Positions 21,080-30,556 of a DNA stretch of 64,000 bases are shown here, one piece after another. Location: assembly GCA_022478985.1 (NCBI GenBank), contig JAKSZP010015914.1, positions 1 through 64,000 on the forward strand, written 5' to 3'. The translations under genes and the position numbers were made by a program. The notes beneath the pieces were generated by a model. The model was not told where the DNA came from. It did no database searches and was given only the letters and a program-made list of their open reading frames with translations. The first letter of the stretch is position 1. Each line of letters opens with the position of its first letter. This DNA comes from Massospora cicadina. Taxonomy: Eukaryota; Entomophthoromycota; Entomophthoromycetes; Entomophthorales; Entomophthoraceae.

Positions 21080-21970
21080 TGACAGTTGAGGTCTATCCTC
21101 AGCATCACATTGCCCTGATCTTTGGTAAGACAGGGCAGGCTGTGTCTGTATATATGGAGGAGGAGGGGGCGTTGGTTCTGGCAAGGACGCCTAAGGGGCC
21201 AGAGCTTGGAGTAGGCCAAGAAGCAAGATGGGCGTCCAAGTCAGAACAAAAATGGAAAATGAGTAAAACGGGTAGTTTTGAGATTTGATTTGGATTCAAA
21301 TCAATAATGGAATGAAACGGGTGCTTGGGAGTTTTGCGGTTCAATTGGGATTTGAAATGGAACTGGTGCGGAACCATTGAGGATTGGAACTGGCATGGAA
21401 CCATTGAGTAAAGATTCCGCGATCCTGCTGTAAAGTTTACACCAAACATCATTCAAGTTGGCAATGGCACCATAAGCTTATTTTTTTTAGTACTAGATGG
21501 TCCCAAAGGCACCATAAGCTTATATTATATCTTATTTTAGCTTTTAGCATGTGTATATAGGGAAGGAACTGGGAGCTGGAGGCTCCTCAGTTCTGTTTTC
21601 TATCAACTTGGCTAAATATTAAATAAAAGAATCTAAAATTCATATATTTATAATTTAGGTTTATTTTAAAGATATTGCCTAACTGCAGCCATGTTTGGCT
21701 TAAATCAACAAGAATTGGACTTTGAGAGTAAGCTTGGGAGGGCTATTGCCTCCCTCTATACCTTGTCTTGGAGTCAAGGCATGTTGCTGGGGTTGAGTAT
21801 ACTTGCAACTGTCTTCCAAGGGGTGCTTGTCCAATCTTGTAGTGCGCGCACCAGAAGAGTAGTATCAGGAGTCCTGTCAGCCTTATGGTCTTTAACATGG
21901 ATCCTGTTGCCCAACTCATTTGTGGCTCATTGGAAGGAGCCAGTGCGTTACACCCAAGAAAAAGCCTGAC
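21080..21970. other. Insertion inside piggyBac-1 of unknown type
   Basis: Transposase similarity stops around 21075 and resumes around 21975. The intervening DNA is more G/C-rich. At 21300-21410 it contains short repeats of the type GGAACCATTGAG...GGAACTGG, and it later contains micro-retroposon B. A 92-codon frame (21691-21969) has no recognisable domain. I could not find its terminal duplication. Confidence 0.4.
21466..21523 (-). mobile_element. Micro-retroposon copy B (26 bp) with 16-bp target duplication
   Basis: The direct repeat GGCACCATAAGCTTAT lies at 21466-21481 and 21508-21523. The 26 bp between (21482-21507) read, on the minus strand, TTTGGGACCATCTAGTACTA plus a run of A. This is the longest of the five copies and agrees with copy A over the whole of copy A. 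Confidence 0.88.
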
Positions 21971-23436
21971 TTCTTTGACAACTTTTATAAAAATCAAAGC
22001 GCTTATCAGAATATCAATTTCTCAGCAGCATTAAAGAATAATTATCTAAGCACACAGGAACTGTTTGGTGGAGGTTTATGTGAAACAACTTACAAGGCTA
22101 CAATAAGCAGCAAAAAGGTTTAATCTCTTATAAATTGCCTCCATTTTGATGACAAAACACATGGGCATTTATAAAAGAAACAGATCCCTTGGCTGCAATA
22201 AGAAGTATATGGGACTGACTAATGACAATTGCAAAAACTCATACAAAGCAGGTTCTTATGTCACTATCAATGAGCAGCTGCTAGCCTTTTGTGGTTGCTG
22301 ACCTTTCAGCAAGTACATACTTAACAAACCAGCCAAATATGGGGTAAAAATTGGCATAATTTGTGATGCTAAAACAAAATACATGACTGATGCATCTCCT
22401 TAACTAGGTAAAAAAACAAGGAGGGTGATAATATGTTATCAGCAGAGCACTATGTGAATACACTCACTACATCACTGCATGGCAGAAAAAAAATATAACT
22501 ATGATAATTGGTTTATACCAGTCAAACTTGCTAATAACCTTTTACAAATTTCTTATAACTTTATCATGGTAGGCACTTTAAGAAAAATAAACCTGAAATA
22601 CCCTCACAAATACTTTCAACAAAGAATTATCTAGCTGGTGATACTAAATTCTGCTTTGATAAGGAGAGGACTTTAATATCATATATTTCAAAAAAAGAAT
22701 ATATATATTATAGTCTTGAATATATACATTCAAAAAGTACTCTTATATCTCAGATAATGGATAAACTAGATATTATTGACTTTTATAACAGCACAAAAGG
22801 TGGGGTTGATATATTTAATCAGATATGTAGGAATGTGAGTACTTTATGAAAAATAAGAAGGTAGCCTTTGTATCTATTTTATAGAATGCCCAATATTGTA
22901 TCCATAAATTTCTACATTTTTTTATATAAACAACCTGCATAAATCAAGACAAAGGCCCATGAATAAGAAAATATTTATGTTTGAATTAAGCTGACAACTA
23001 ACATTTCTTTGGCTGAGATTGCATCTAAATATACTTACTTTGTGGCATTCACTCTAATCTGCTATTGAAGATACTATCAAGGAGAAACCTGTTGATAGAC
23101 CTATTCAAGGACCTTTAAAAAGAACCACCTGCCAAATCTGCCCATTTAAAAAAGATATATGACAACCAATTGTTGTGATATATGCAGACACCCATTCTGC
23201 ACAGAATATCATATATGTATATGCTCTGAGTGTTCCTCTGCTGATTGAAAATAAACATTATTGTTTGTTAAAGTACTTCAATAAAGCTTATTTTGACTGA
23301 TAATGTAGTTTTTTCCTTTAAATTTATAAATGTCTGAAAAAACAAGCTTTGACGGTTAAAATATATAATATTTATGAATGGTTAGTTTTCATGTAACTTG
23401 AAACAAGGTTATCTCTTTAGGGTTAATAAACCACAT

Positions 23437-24055
23437 TCACTGATGCACTGACTGAAATCTGAAACCTCCAAGTTTGATAGGTTCAATCTATTTGGGTGAG
23501 TGGATAAGAATTGGTGAAACTATAGCATCTGAAACTATTGAGTCTGATAGGTTCAATCTATTTGGGCGAGTGGATGAGAATTGCCAAATATTAGCTAATA
23601 ATTCACCAAATTGCTCACCTGAAACTAATCGAGTTTGATAAGTTCAATCTATTTGGGCGAGTGGGTGAGATTGGCGAATATATCAAATAATTCACCAAAT
23701 TGCTCACCCGAAACTAAACAAAAATCAGTGTTAAAGTTTTAAATAGATTATTATGGATTAGTAAGTAAATTTAGAATAAACAGCTCACCAGCCACGAGGG
23801 TAACAGCGGAGCTTAGTCTGAGTGGCTCAAGCATAATACTGGCACAGCCTTTAGGCTATATCAGTGTGAGCTATAAATAAATTTGAGCAACGCCGGGTAA
23901 ATCTGCTATCTCTATATCTGCACAGATAATGGAATAAAAATATTGTATACCCACAAGCATTGTGAAATTAAATAAAAGAAACATGTGCTTTCTCTTTTCT
24001 TTCTTTTTCATTTAACCAGACTGAGCCACAACAATGTGTGGCCAGGTACAGCTAG
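23437..24055 (+). mobile_element. Helitron-like element A
   Basis: Starts TCACTGATGCACTGACTGA and ends GTACAGCTAG, followed by T. Just before the end, GCCACA (24025-24030) and TGTGGC (24037-24042) form a 6-bp hairpin 9 bases before CTAG, the classic Helitron 3' end. Inside (23459-23720) are three imperfect units of about 85 bp around GATAGGTTCAATCTATTTGG and GCGAGTGGATGAGAATTG. A related copy lies in the opposite direction at 28826-29241. There is no coding sequence, so it is non-autonomous. Confidence 0.75.
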
Positions 24056-24517
24056 TATAAAATATGCAGTAAACTCATCCTAAGGATACTTTATTTATTA
24101 AAAAAGTTGTATCAATATTGGAAAATAATTAAGGTCTTCTACAATAATAAATAAATAGAAGCAGACTATGAGTTTTATAGAGAGAGGTAAATTAAATAGT
24201 ATCTTTAGTCAGTTGTTTGGCAGATTGAAGTAGCACCTATTATGGTCTGATACATAAATATCTTTGTTTATTCGAGATACCTGATATTATGAATATTATA
24301 TTTAGGTCAGTTAAGTCTTGGATTTAAGAAATCGGGCGCTGCAGAGTTGAACCTTCGGACGCGGTTTAATGAAGCAATTTAGCTCAAATTTAAAATGGCA
24401 GCCGCCTGATCAATAACCAATTTTCGAGCTATCCGAGTGTAGAATACGTTATGAAAATCCAGTTGAACCTTTAAAGCAAAGGATGTCACTAACTTCGCCT
24501 TATTATCCAAAGTCAAA
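24056..24517 (+). promoter_or_regulatory. Probable ELOF1 upstream region
   Basis: 462 bp between Helitron-like element A and the ELOF1 start codon. It is less A/T-rich over its last 190 bp than the surrounding DNA and has no transposon signature, so the promoter is presumably here. An AAAATGGCAGCCGCC stretch near 24400 resembles a YY1-type site, but this is only a look-alike. I see no clear TATA box. Confidence 0.35.
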
Positions 24518-25299
24518 ATGGGAAAGCGTAAGTCCACGCGCAAAATTGTTGTCAAAAAAAGAGAAAAACTTGATGTTCAATTTGATTGTCCTTTCTGTAA
24601 CGAGTCAAAGTCCACTGAATATCGCGCGTAGGTTAAATTCTGCTTGGCTCTTTAGGTTCTTTTTATTTGCCTCGGCTTTATGTTTCATATCGCATTTTAC
24701 TCATGTCTTGTTTAGCGACAAAAAAGCAAACGTCGGTACAATTTACTGCAGAAGTTGTTATGCAAGTTTCTCTCAAACAATCAACTGTAAGCCTTTCATT
24801 TTGACTTTATCGTTTTACTTTTTCTACTTTTTTAATTGACCTTTTTATAGGTTTGAGTGCAGCGATTGATGTCTATGATGGTTGGATAGAGCAGATTGAA
24901 TCCAATACTTCGGGCCCTCGTTCAACCCATGTTGAAGTTGAATCTTTCAAAGAGCAAGATAGACTTGGTGATGACGATGATCTTTTTGGTGGTTTTGATG
25001 ACGAAGAGATCGCCACTTATACAAAAACTACAAGACTTGCGGACCAAGATGATGCTGAACCGGATTCAAGAATTGAAAACGAGGAGCTTTTTGGAGAGGA
25101 AGATATTGAATCTGAACTTCCCGAAAACGAGCATCAGAAAACGACTGAACTCGATGACTCAGAGGATGATTTTATATCTAGTTCTAGAGAGCGCGTGAAT
25201 TCTCATAGAAACAGACATTTAGATGATTTGGAGTCCGAACGAGAGAAACATGCTAAACCGCAACGTAAGAATGTTTACATAGATTCAGATGAAGAGTAA
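24518..25299 (+). CDS. ELOF1: Transcription elongation factor ELOF1/Elf1, three exons
   Basis: Exons 24518-24627, 24716-24786 and 24851-25299 give 209 residues; both introns (88 and 64 bp) are GT-AG. The N-terminus is basic (GKRKSTRKIVVKKREK), followed by the Elf1 zinc ribbon with C24, C27, C48 and C51 (CPFC ... CRSC) and the family core FSQTINCLSAAIDVYDGWIE. Elf1 binds elongating RNA polymerase II and helps it pass nucleosomes; human ELOF1 also acts in transcription-coupled repair. Residues about 85-209 are an acidic, Ser-rich tail (DDDDLFGGFDDEE; end IDSDEE) that the short animal protein lacks; yeast Elf1 also has an acidic tail. The start gives the family N-terminus. It is the only intact host gene seen here. 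Confidence 0.95.
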
Positions 25300-26167
25300 C
25301 AACAAACCTCATAACATTCATTTCACTCTCATGTTTATACTTAAATTACATCACTCTTTTATAAGTTTGTTAAGGCCATACTATTTATGAAACAGAATAA
25401 TGAGCATTCTCTATTTTCGATCATCTAATTGCATAGTATCCATTATTTTCTTGCTGTTGTTTAAAAAATGATTAATCAAGAAAAAAAGTATCACATAACT
25501 CTTTGGTATTTATACTTCATGTTCTGACCCATTTTTCATGATTTAACTAAAGTTGCTTTGCAGTATAATTAGGCATATCATTTTAAAAAAGCTTTATTTG
25601 TTTTGTTAGCAGGGTAAGCATTTGTACTCCGATTACTAAGCTGGGTGAGACTTTTTATAAAGTAATGTCTGAGTTTTTTTCACTCAGCTTCCTTTATATG
25701 GTTCATTTTTTCGTCTTTATAATGCAATAGTTGGCTTTGGGTGTTCCTTTCTTTTAGTATAATTTAAATGTTGTTAAGGATTGAAATAACTTATAGTTAA
25801 GGTCATTATTGTATATAATTATTCGTAAACTAGTTGTGCGCCCATTTGCTAAGGTTGAGTGCCCAAATAAATTACATAGACTCCTTAATTAAGGCCAAAG
25901 TAAAAAAATTCAAGTCACAGTATTTTGTAGCAAAGATTTAGGCAGTTGGTTTAAAACGGATTATTGTTGCTATCCACCTTATAAGAATTATAGGTGACAG
26001 TTTCAAAATTTTGTTTTTTAGTCTGTTTTCAAAGATATTAAAACGCAGCCTTTGCCATTTAAATTTAAAAACAGATTGTTAGTATTATTCGCTTTTTGTT
26101 TCTGATCATTCAATAACATCAAAAGGATATTATTTAAACCTACCTGGTTTTTAAAGGGTTAGTCACT
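25300..26167. other. Downstream region of ELOF1
   Basis: AT-rich non-coding DNA between the ELOF1 stop codon and piggyBac-2. It should hold the 3' UTR and poly(A) site; AATAAA occurs near 25867. No further gene is visible. Confidence 0.4.
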
Positions 26168-26366
26168 TTAACCCTCCAGCCATGGGCGATTGTTCAATTT
26201 TTTTGTATAAAATTGCAGGTGATTTTTATTTATAATTTAAAATAGTTATAAGGATTGTATTAATGAAGTGTAAAAAAACTTAAAATTAATTGCAAACATG
26301 AAATTTAATTTAAACTTATCATACATTAGAAGGGAAACGCTATTATCGCGTTCAACAAAAAAATTT

Positions 26367-28267
26367 CTAATAATTTTTTAGTATGATATAGCTTGAAGCA
26401 AGGCTCCATGCACAAACCAACATATTGCAACCTTTGCACCAGGTTCTTGTTTCTCTTCTTATTTTTTTACCATCTGTACTTTGTTTAGAACAGCATACGA
26501 CATATCTCCGCGGTTCCTTTTTGATTGGATTTGGAGGAATGTGTGATATGATGTGCCTTTCTATCAATCTTGTTTGATTTTTATCTCCTTGTACATTTCG
26601 GGGTGTTGTTTGTAAACAGTTTTCGAAAATCTCTTCAATTACCTCCATCCTAAATTCCAAAAAGTTTTTTTTTATTTTTTTGGTATAAAATAAACGCATT
26701 GTACAGAGACTGATCAATGAGATGGCGTAACATTTTTTTATAATATTTTTTGCTGCTTTCGAGTGGTCTCGTAATAAGAGAGTTCTTGATCAGCCCTGTC
26801 AACTCCTTCCATTGTATGATTGTATTCACGTATCAATTGAGGTTTTATAATTTCGTCACCTCTCTTTGATTTGATTCTAAATGATGGGCTGTGAATTGTG
26901 CTCAATGCACAATTGGTTTTTTATCTTGCCATTTTAGCATTATGCCTTTGCCCATTGAAATGCTCTAATTTCTCCTTTCTTAAGTTTTATAGCTACAAAT
27001 GTTGATGGTAGATCCTTTCTATTTGCTCTAAGAGTTCCATACATATCTGTTCTGCGTTGCAACAAATAACTGGCAAGTTGGGGGAGGCATAAAAATTGTC
27101 AGTTGTTACACAACAACCTTTATCTAGCAAAGGATCAATTAGATGTAACACAATTTTATTAGACATATGATACTCGTCATATTTATCCATGAACGGTGTA
27201 CTTTTTCCAATATAAAATAAAAAATTCCATATATAGCCTGATTGCGACTCACATAAAACAAATGATTTTATGCCGAAGCGGGATCTTTTCGGCGGAATGT
27301 ATTGTTTCCAGCTCATTCTTCCTTTAAATAATAATAAACTTATCCACAGTAACATTTTTTTCTGGAACTAATGAGCTAATTTTGTTGCGCAAATATTCAA
27401 TTACTTCATATAATTTTCGTAATTTTGGACACGGATGTGTATCTTGGAATGCAGAATTATCGGAAAGGTGTCAGAATTTCATAATCATTCTAATTCTGTC
27501 TCGTGGCATAACCTTCGAAAAAATTGGAGCACTGATTGATTTGCGTTTTGACCAATACCATTCTTAATTTTATTTGAGGTGGGCCAACCTGGGGACGATA
27601 CCGCACCGATGAAGGATGAAGGGGATTCGAATTAATGGCAAAGGAGGATAAAACTTGGAAAACCTCCATGCGCGGCGTATGATAGGCCAGGAACTCCATG
27701 GACCGCCTTACTATTCGCTATCTCGGTTCGGGGCATTGGTGCGCAACGACCAATACCATTCTTGCTCAGGTAAACGAATTACACTTTGTAATAATAAAAT
27801 GCAATAAATATTCTCATTGCTTCTTCATTCACATCTGTCCATTTCTTTGATTTAGAATAAGAATTTTTAAATAGATTGGCTACTTCCTGATTAGCATATT
27901 TATTGGTTTTAAATACCAAAATACGAATCAAAATATCAATAAAAATTTCAAAATACTTTAGTGAAGTAGCATTGGTATCGATATTTATATTTACATCCGG
28001 GGTTACAGTAAAAGGGAAATCAGGTGGAGCAGGAGGAATATTATTTAGACCAATTTCTCTCCATACCCGACAACTTGCAAAAGTAGCATTGTTATCTAAA
28101 TCTGAGTCTTCATTGCTCTCAGTAAAATTTTCATCAGAACTATTGTCTCCACTTCCTAAATTTTCAAAACTGTCGCTCGCTTCACAATCACTGTAATCAC
28201 AAATAGAGGTTTGCAATAAAGGGTCACCATCAATTCCATTTCCAGCAGATAATGCACATTTCGACAT
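26367..28267 (-). pseudogene. piggyBac-2 transposase, split by SINE-A
   Basis: The N-terminal 162 codons (28267-27779) are acidic (SGDNSSDENFTESNEDSDLD) and continue into a helical region (KKWTDVNEEAMRIFIAFYYY). The SINE-A at 27566-27747 interrupts the gene. The catalytic domain follows: VTVDKF near 27340, then KGRMSWKQYIPPKRSRFGIK, YIWNFLFYIG and CCVTTDNFYASPNL (27355-26993), which are piggyBac DDE landmarks. A C-terminal Cys-rich segment (RYVVCCSKQ ... TRTWCKGCNMLVC) is in 26717-26367. Several stops are present between blocks. Confidence 0.88.
27566..27747 (-). mobile_element. SINE-A copy 2, 5'-truncated, inside piggyBac-2
   Basis: Flanked by a perfect 16-bp duplication GACCAATACCATTCTT at 27550-27565 and 27748-27763. 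The 182-bp insert matches the body and tail of SINE-A but lacks the tRNA head, as expected when reverse transcription starts at the 3' end and stops early. It sits inside the transposase gene. Confidence 0.92.
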
Positions 28268-28355
28268 ATTGCAAATTTAGGGTAACGATTCACCAGCCAA
28301 TGGTAATCTAAACGAACCAATTGCTGTTATTCAAGTGAATAAAAATTATATATTA

Positions 28356-28823
28356 CTAGCCGATTTATTCGTGCTTCGCTACGGTCTATAAAATTTCAGA
28401 TTTTCAACTTATTAATTTAGATTTTATATTATAGATAAACAAAACCACTCAGCCAAATCTAATTGCTCAATCGAATCAACCAAAATCCACCAACCACTCA
28501 GGTAAACCTAACTGAACTTATCAAAACAACCAACAACTAATCACCCCTCAAATTAAACTATGTCCTATCGATTCAATCAAAAGCCATTAACCACTCGGCC
28601 AAACAAAATAAACCTATCGAATCAATCAAATAACACCAAACTACTACCTGAAACATCTCTATATTTAAAATCATTGAGTATGTGACATATCTTCCAAACT
28701 ACTAAATCAACTTCTACTTAACTTGCCAAAAGTATTTTATTAATTAGGTGAACCAAATTAGGCAGGTCTTTAAATATATATAAACCTAACATCCAGATAC
28801 CTATGCTTCGCTACGGTATCTAG
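28356..28823 (-). mobile_element. Helitron-like element with GCTTCGCTACGG hairpin
   Basis: Read on the minus strand the segment ends CCGTAGCGAAGCACG, ten bases (AATAAATCGG), then CTAG followed by T: a short bulged hairpin followed by CTAG, as in Helitron 3' ends. The other edge also has a GCTTCGCTACGG hairpin (AGATACC...GGTATCT) and CTAG at 28820-28823. The interior on the minus strand has degenerate GT-rich repeats such as TTTGGCTGAGTGGTT, shared with 19764-20237 and 43353-45960. It has no genes. Confidence 0.55.
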
Positions 28824-28825
28824 TT

Positions 28826-29241
28826 TAGCAGATGATAAGCTTACATTGTAGCCTATAGGCTGTGCCAGCACTACTCTTGAGCCACTCGGACTAACAGCTT
28901 CGCTGTTGTCCTCATGGCTGGTGAGCTGAATATCCTAACAATTTAATCTACTTAAACTCTAATACTGATTTTTATTGAGTTTCAGGTGAGCAATTTGGTG
29001 AATTATTAGATAATATTTGCCAATTCTCACCCACTCACCCAAATAAATTGAAACTATCATACTTGATAGTTTCAGATTCGATCTTATTTGCCAATTCTCA
29101 CCCACTCGCCCAAATATATTAAACCCATCAGGCTCGATAATTTCAGATTCGATAAGATTCGCCAATTCTCACCCATTCACCCAAATACATTGACCCTATC
29201 ACACTCGAAGGTTTCAGATGTCAGTCAGTCAGTACGTCAGT
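28826..29241 (-). mobile_element. Helitron-like element A copy, inverted and 3'-truncated
   Basis: On the minus strand it starts TCACTGACGTACTGACTGAC, then has repeat units around GGGCGAGTGGGTGAGAATTG, then matches 23770-23880 (CAGCTCACCAGCCATGAGG ... GGCACAGCC...AGGCTA). It lacks the GTACAGCTAG end, which is replaced by the element at 28356-28823. Together with 23437-24055 it places inverted copies on both sides of ELOF1. Confidence 0.7.
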
Positions 29242-30038
29242 GAAATTTTTTATTAGATAGATGAACACAGATAAGTAAATCTAATTACCAAAAGAGAAAT
29301 ATTATAAATGAAAAAATTTCAATGCTGTAAAATAAAACAAAATAGATAAAGTTATTTAAAATAAAATTATATATTATACTTACTTACAATGTTATTAAAT
29401 AAAATAAAATAGATCCAACATAGAAATAGTTACTCCCGATGCTTAAATATCATAAAAATTGTAAGCTAAGCAATAATAGCATGCCCTGTCAGAATCATTA
29501 GAATAAGCGAAATGCGCTATGAGTGTTCCCCGTGGCTGGAGGGTTAAGGATATTCTAGACATGAATTTGCTTTGAGCATGGTTCAATAGCACTTATAAAT
29601 TATGCCAGTTTGTTACATTTTATTATAATGATTAAAACTATTTGTGATGCAAGGGTACTAAAAATTGACCCCATTTACGGCTTTAACTTTCATCTATAGA
29701 TTAACATATACTCATAGATTTAGAAGTTTTTATTTGACAAAATCATATAGAGGTTGGTTAAAAACTTTTAGCTGCTATATCAAGTACTAGCAGGCATTTG
29801 CAGCTTTGCACGCATATATATATGATTTATGTGGTCACTATCAAGTTGGTATAAAAACTATCAGTGGTTTAAATTAATGATATTCTATAGTGTAGGAAAT
29901 TAAAGAGTGGGAAGCAATTGATCCTTTATTCATGTTTCCTCAATATTTAAAAGTAAAATTTGAAATTTAAAAGATATCAGATATGCAGTACCACAATCAG
30001 ATAAAATGCCCTAATCGTATAGAATATCACAAATAGTT

Positions 30039-30084
30039 TATATATAAGTTTATTTTTTTAGTACTAGATATATATGAGTTTATT
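30039..30084 (-). mobile_element. Micro-retroposon copy C (14 bp) with 16-bp target duplication
   Basis: TATATATAAGTTTATT (30039-30054) and TATATATGAGTTTATT (30069-30084) differ at one position. Between them, on the minus strand, is TCTAGTACTAAAAA. This is the shortest copy and keeps only the 3' end of the shared core. Confidence 0.65.
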
Positions 30085-30506
30085 GATATCAGCTAGTAAA
30101 AAGCTTAGCACAAGTCAATTTTAAACTTTTTATTAGTATTATTATTACTGTAAATTTATCATAATCAGTACACTCAGTTTATATATATTATAACATTGTA
30201 GTTTCAATAAGAGCTTTATCTTTTGTTCTGCTACTAATAGAGTAGTTAAAGATTTCACTGCTTCTGCTATCTAAGAATATGTCATATCCAGTTGTTCATA
30301 AGAAAATTAAGCAACTCTCAAGCATACATCAGTTGTATATAAAGTTTGCTCTTTTAACTTATTGATAATCATTCCAAAGTACAAATTATCTGGAAACTAA
30401 AGTCTATAAATTAATAGAAAGTTGTATAACATAGTTAAAATTACTGTAATATACTGTTTCCCTTTTGCTAAAACCAGTTATGCTAGTCACTTCAATGATA
30501 CTTTTT

Positions 30507-30556
30507 TAGAAACCTATTATTTTTTTTAGTACTAAATGGTAGAAACCTATTATTTT
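30507..30556 (-). mobile_element. Micro-retroposon copy D (16 bp) with 17-bp target duplication
   Basis: TAGAAACCTATTATTTT is repeated perfectly at 30507-30523 and 30540-30556. The insert reads CCATTTAGTACTAAAA on the minus strand, one substitution from the other copies. Confidence 0.8.

Larger units (their letters stand above)
20600..23260 (+). pseudogene. piggyBac-1 transposase, degenerate and interrupted
   Basis: The N-terminus is acidic and Ser-rich (VPSDNDNNTDDSLPVPS). After an interruption the catalytic part is recognisable around 22130-22400, with YKAGSYVTINEQLLAFCG, PFSKYILNKPAKYGVKIGI and a DAKTKYMTD segment, matching the piggyBac DDE domain landmarks. The C-terminal Cys-rich region is visible around 23120-23235 (TCQICPFKK; then CRHPFCTEYH in another frame). 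Stops and frame changes occur throughout. The product would cut and paste at TTAA in the nucleus; this copy is dead. Confidence 0.8.
20242..23422 (+). mobile_element. piggyBac-1 transposon
   Basis: 3181 bp between TTAA at 20238-20241 and 23423-23426, the invariant piggyBac target. The left end CCATAGAAAGATAACC and the reverse complement of the right end, CCCTAAAGAGATAACC, match at 13 of 16 positions as terminal inverted repeats. It contains a decayed plus-strand piggyBac transposase and an insertion near 21080-21970. Its termini differ from those of piggyBac-2. Confidence 0.85.
26172..29543 (-). mobile_element. piggyBac-2 transposon
   Basis: 3372 bp between TTAA at 26168-26171 and 29544-29547. 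Terminal inverted repeats are CCCTCCAGCCATGGG at the left and, read inward from the right, CCCTCCAGCCACGGG (14 of 15). The minus strand encodes a piggyBac transposase. Inside are a SINE-A insertion (27566-27747) and Helitron-like DNA (28356-29241). Its right end lies about 2 kb upstream of the G3 leader region. Confidence 0.92.

Noticed and set aside
21482..21507. Resemblance of the micro-retroposon core (reverse complement TTAGTACTAGATGG) to the internal promoter region of 5S rRNA.
   Set aside because: The match is short and gapped and lies in the orientation opposite to the poly(A) tail, so origin from 5S RNA is not supported.
21691..21969. 92-codon plus-strand frame with a hydrophobic middle.
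   Set aside because: It lies in an undefined insert in a dead transposon, with no domain, promoter or homologous copy to support it.
23459..23720. CRISPR-like array of about 85-bp units.
   Set aside because: Only three diverged units with no regular spacers, inside a Helitron-like element in a eukaryotic genome.
24483..24839. 118-codon frame across the ELOF1 5' region.
   Set aside because: It runs through the two ELOF1 introns in another frame. The spliced Elf1 reading explains the sequence.
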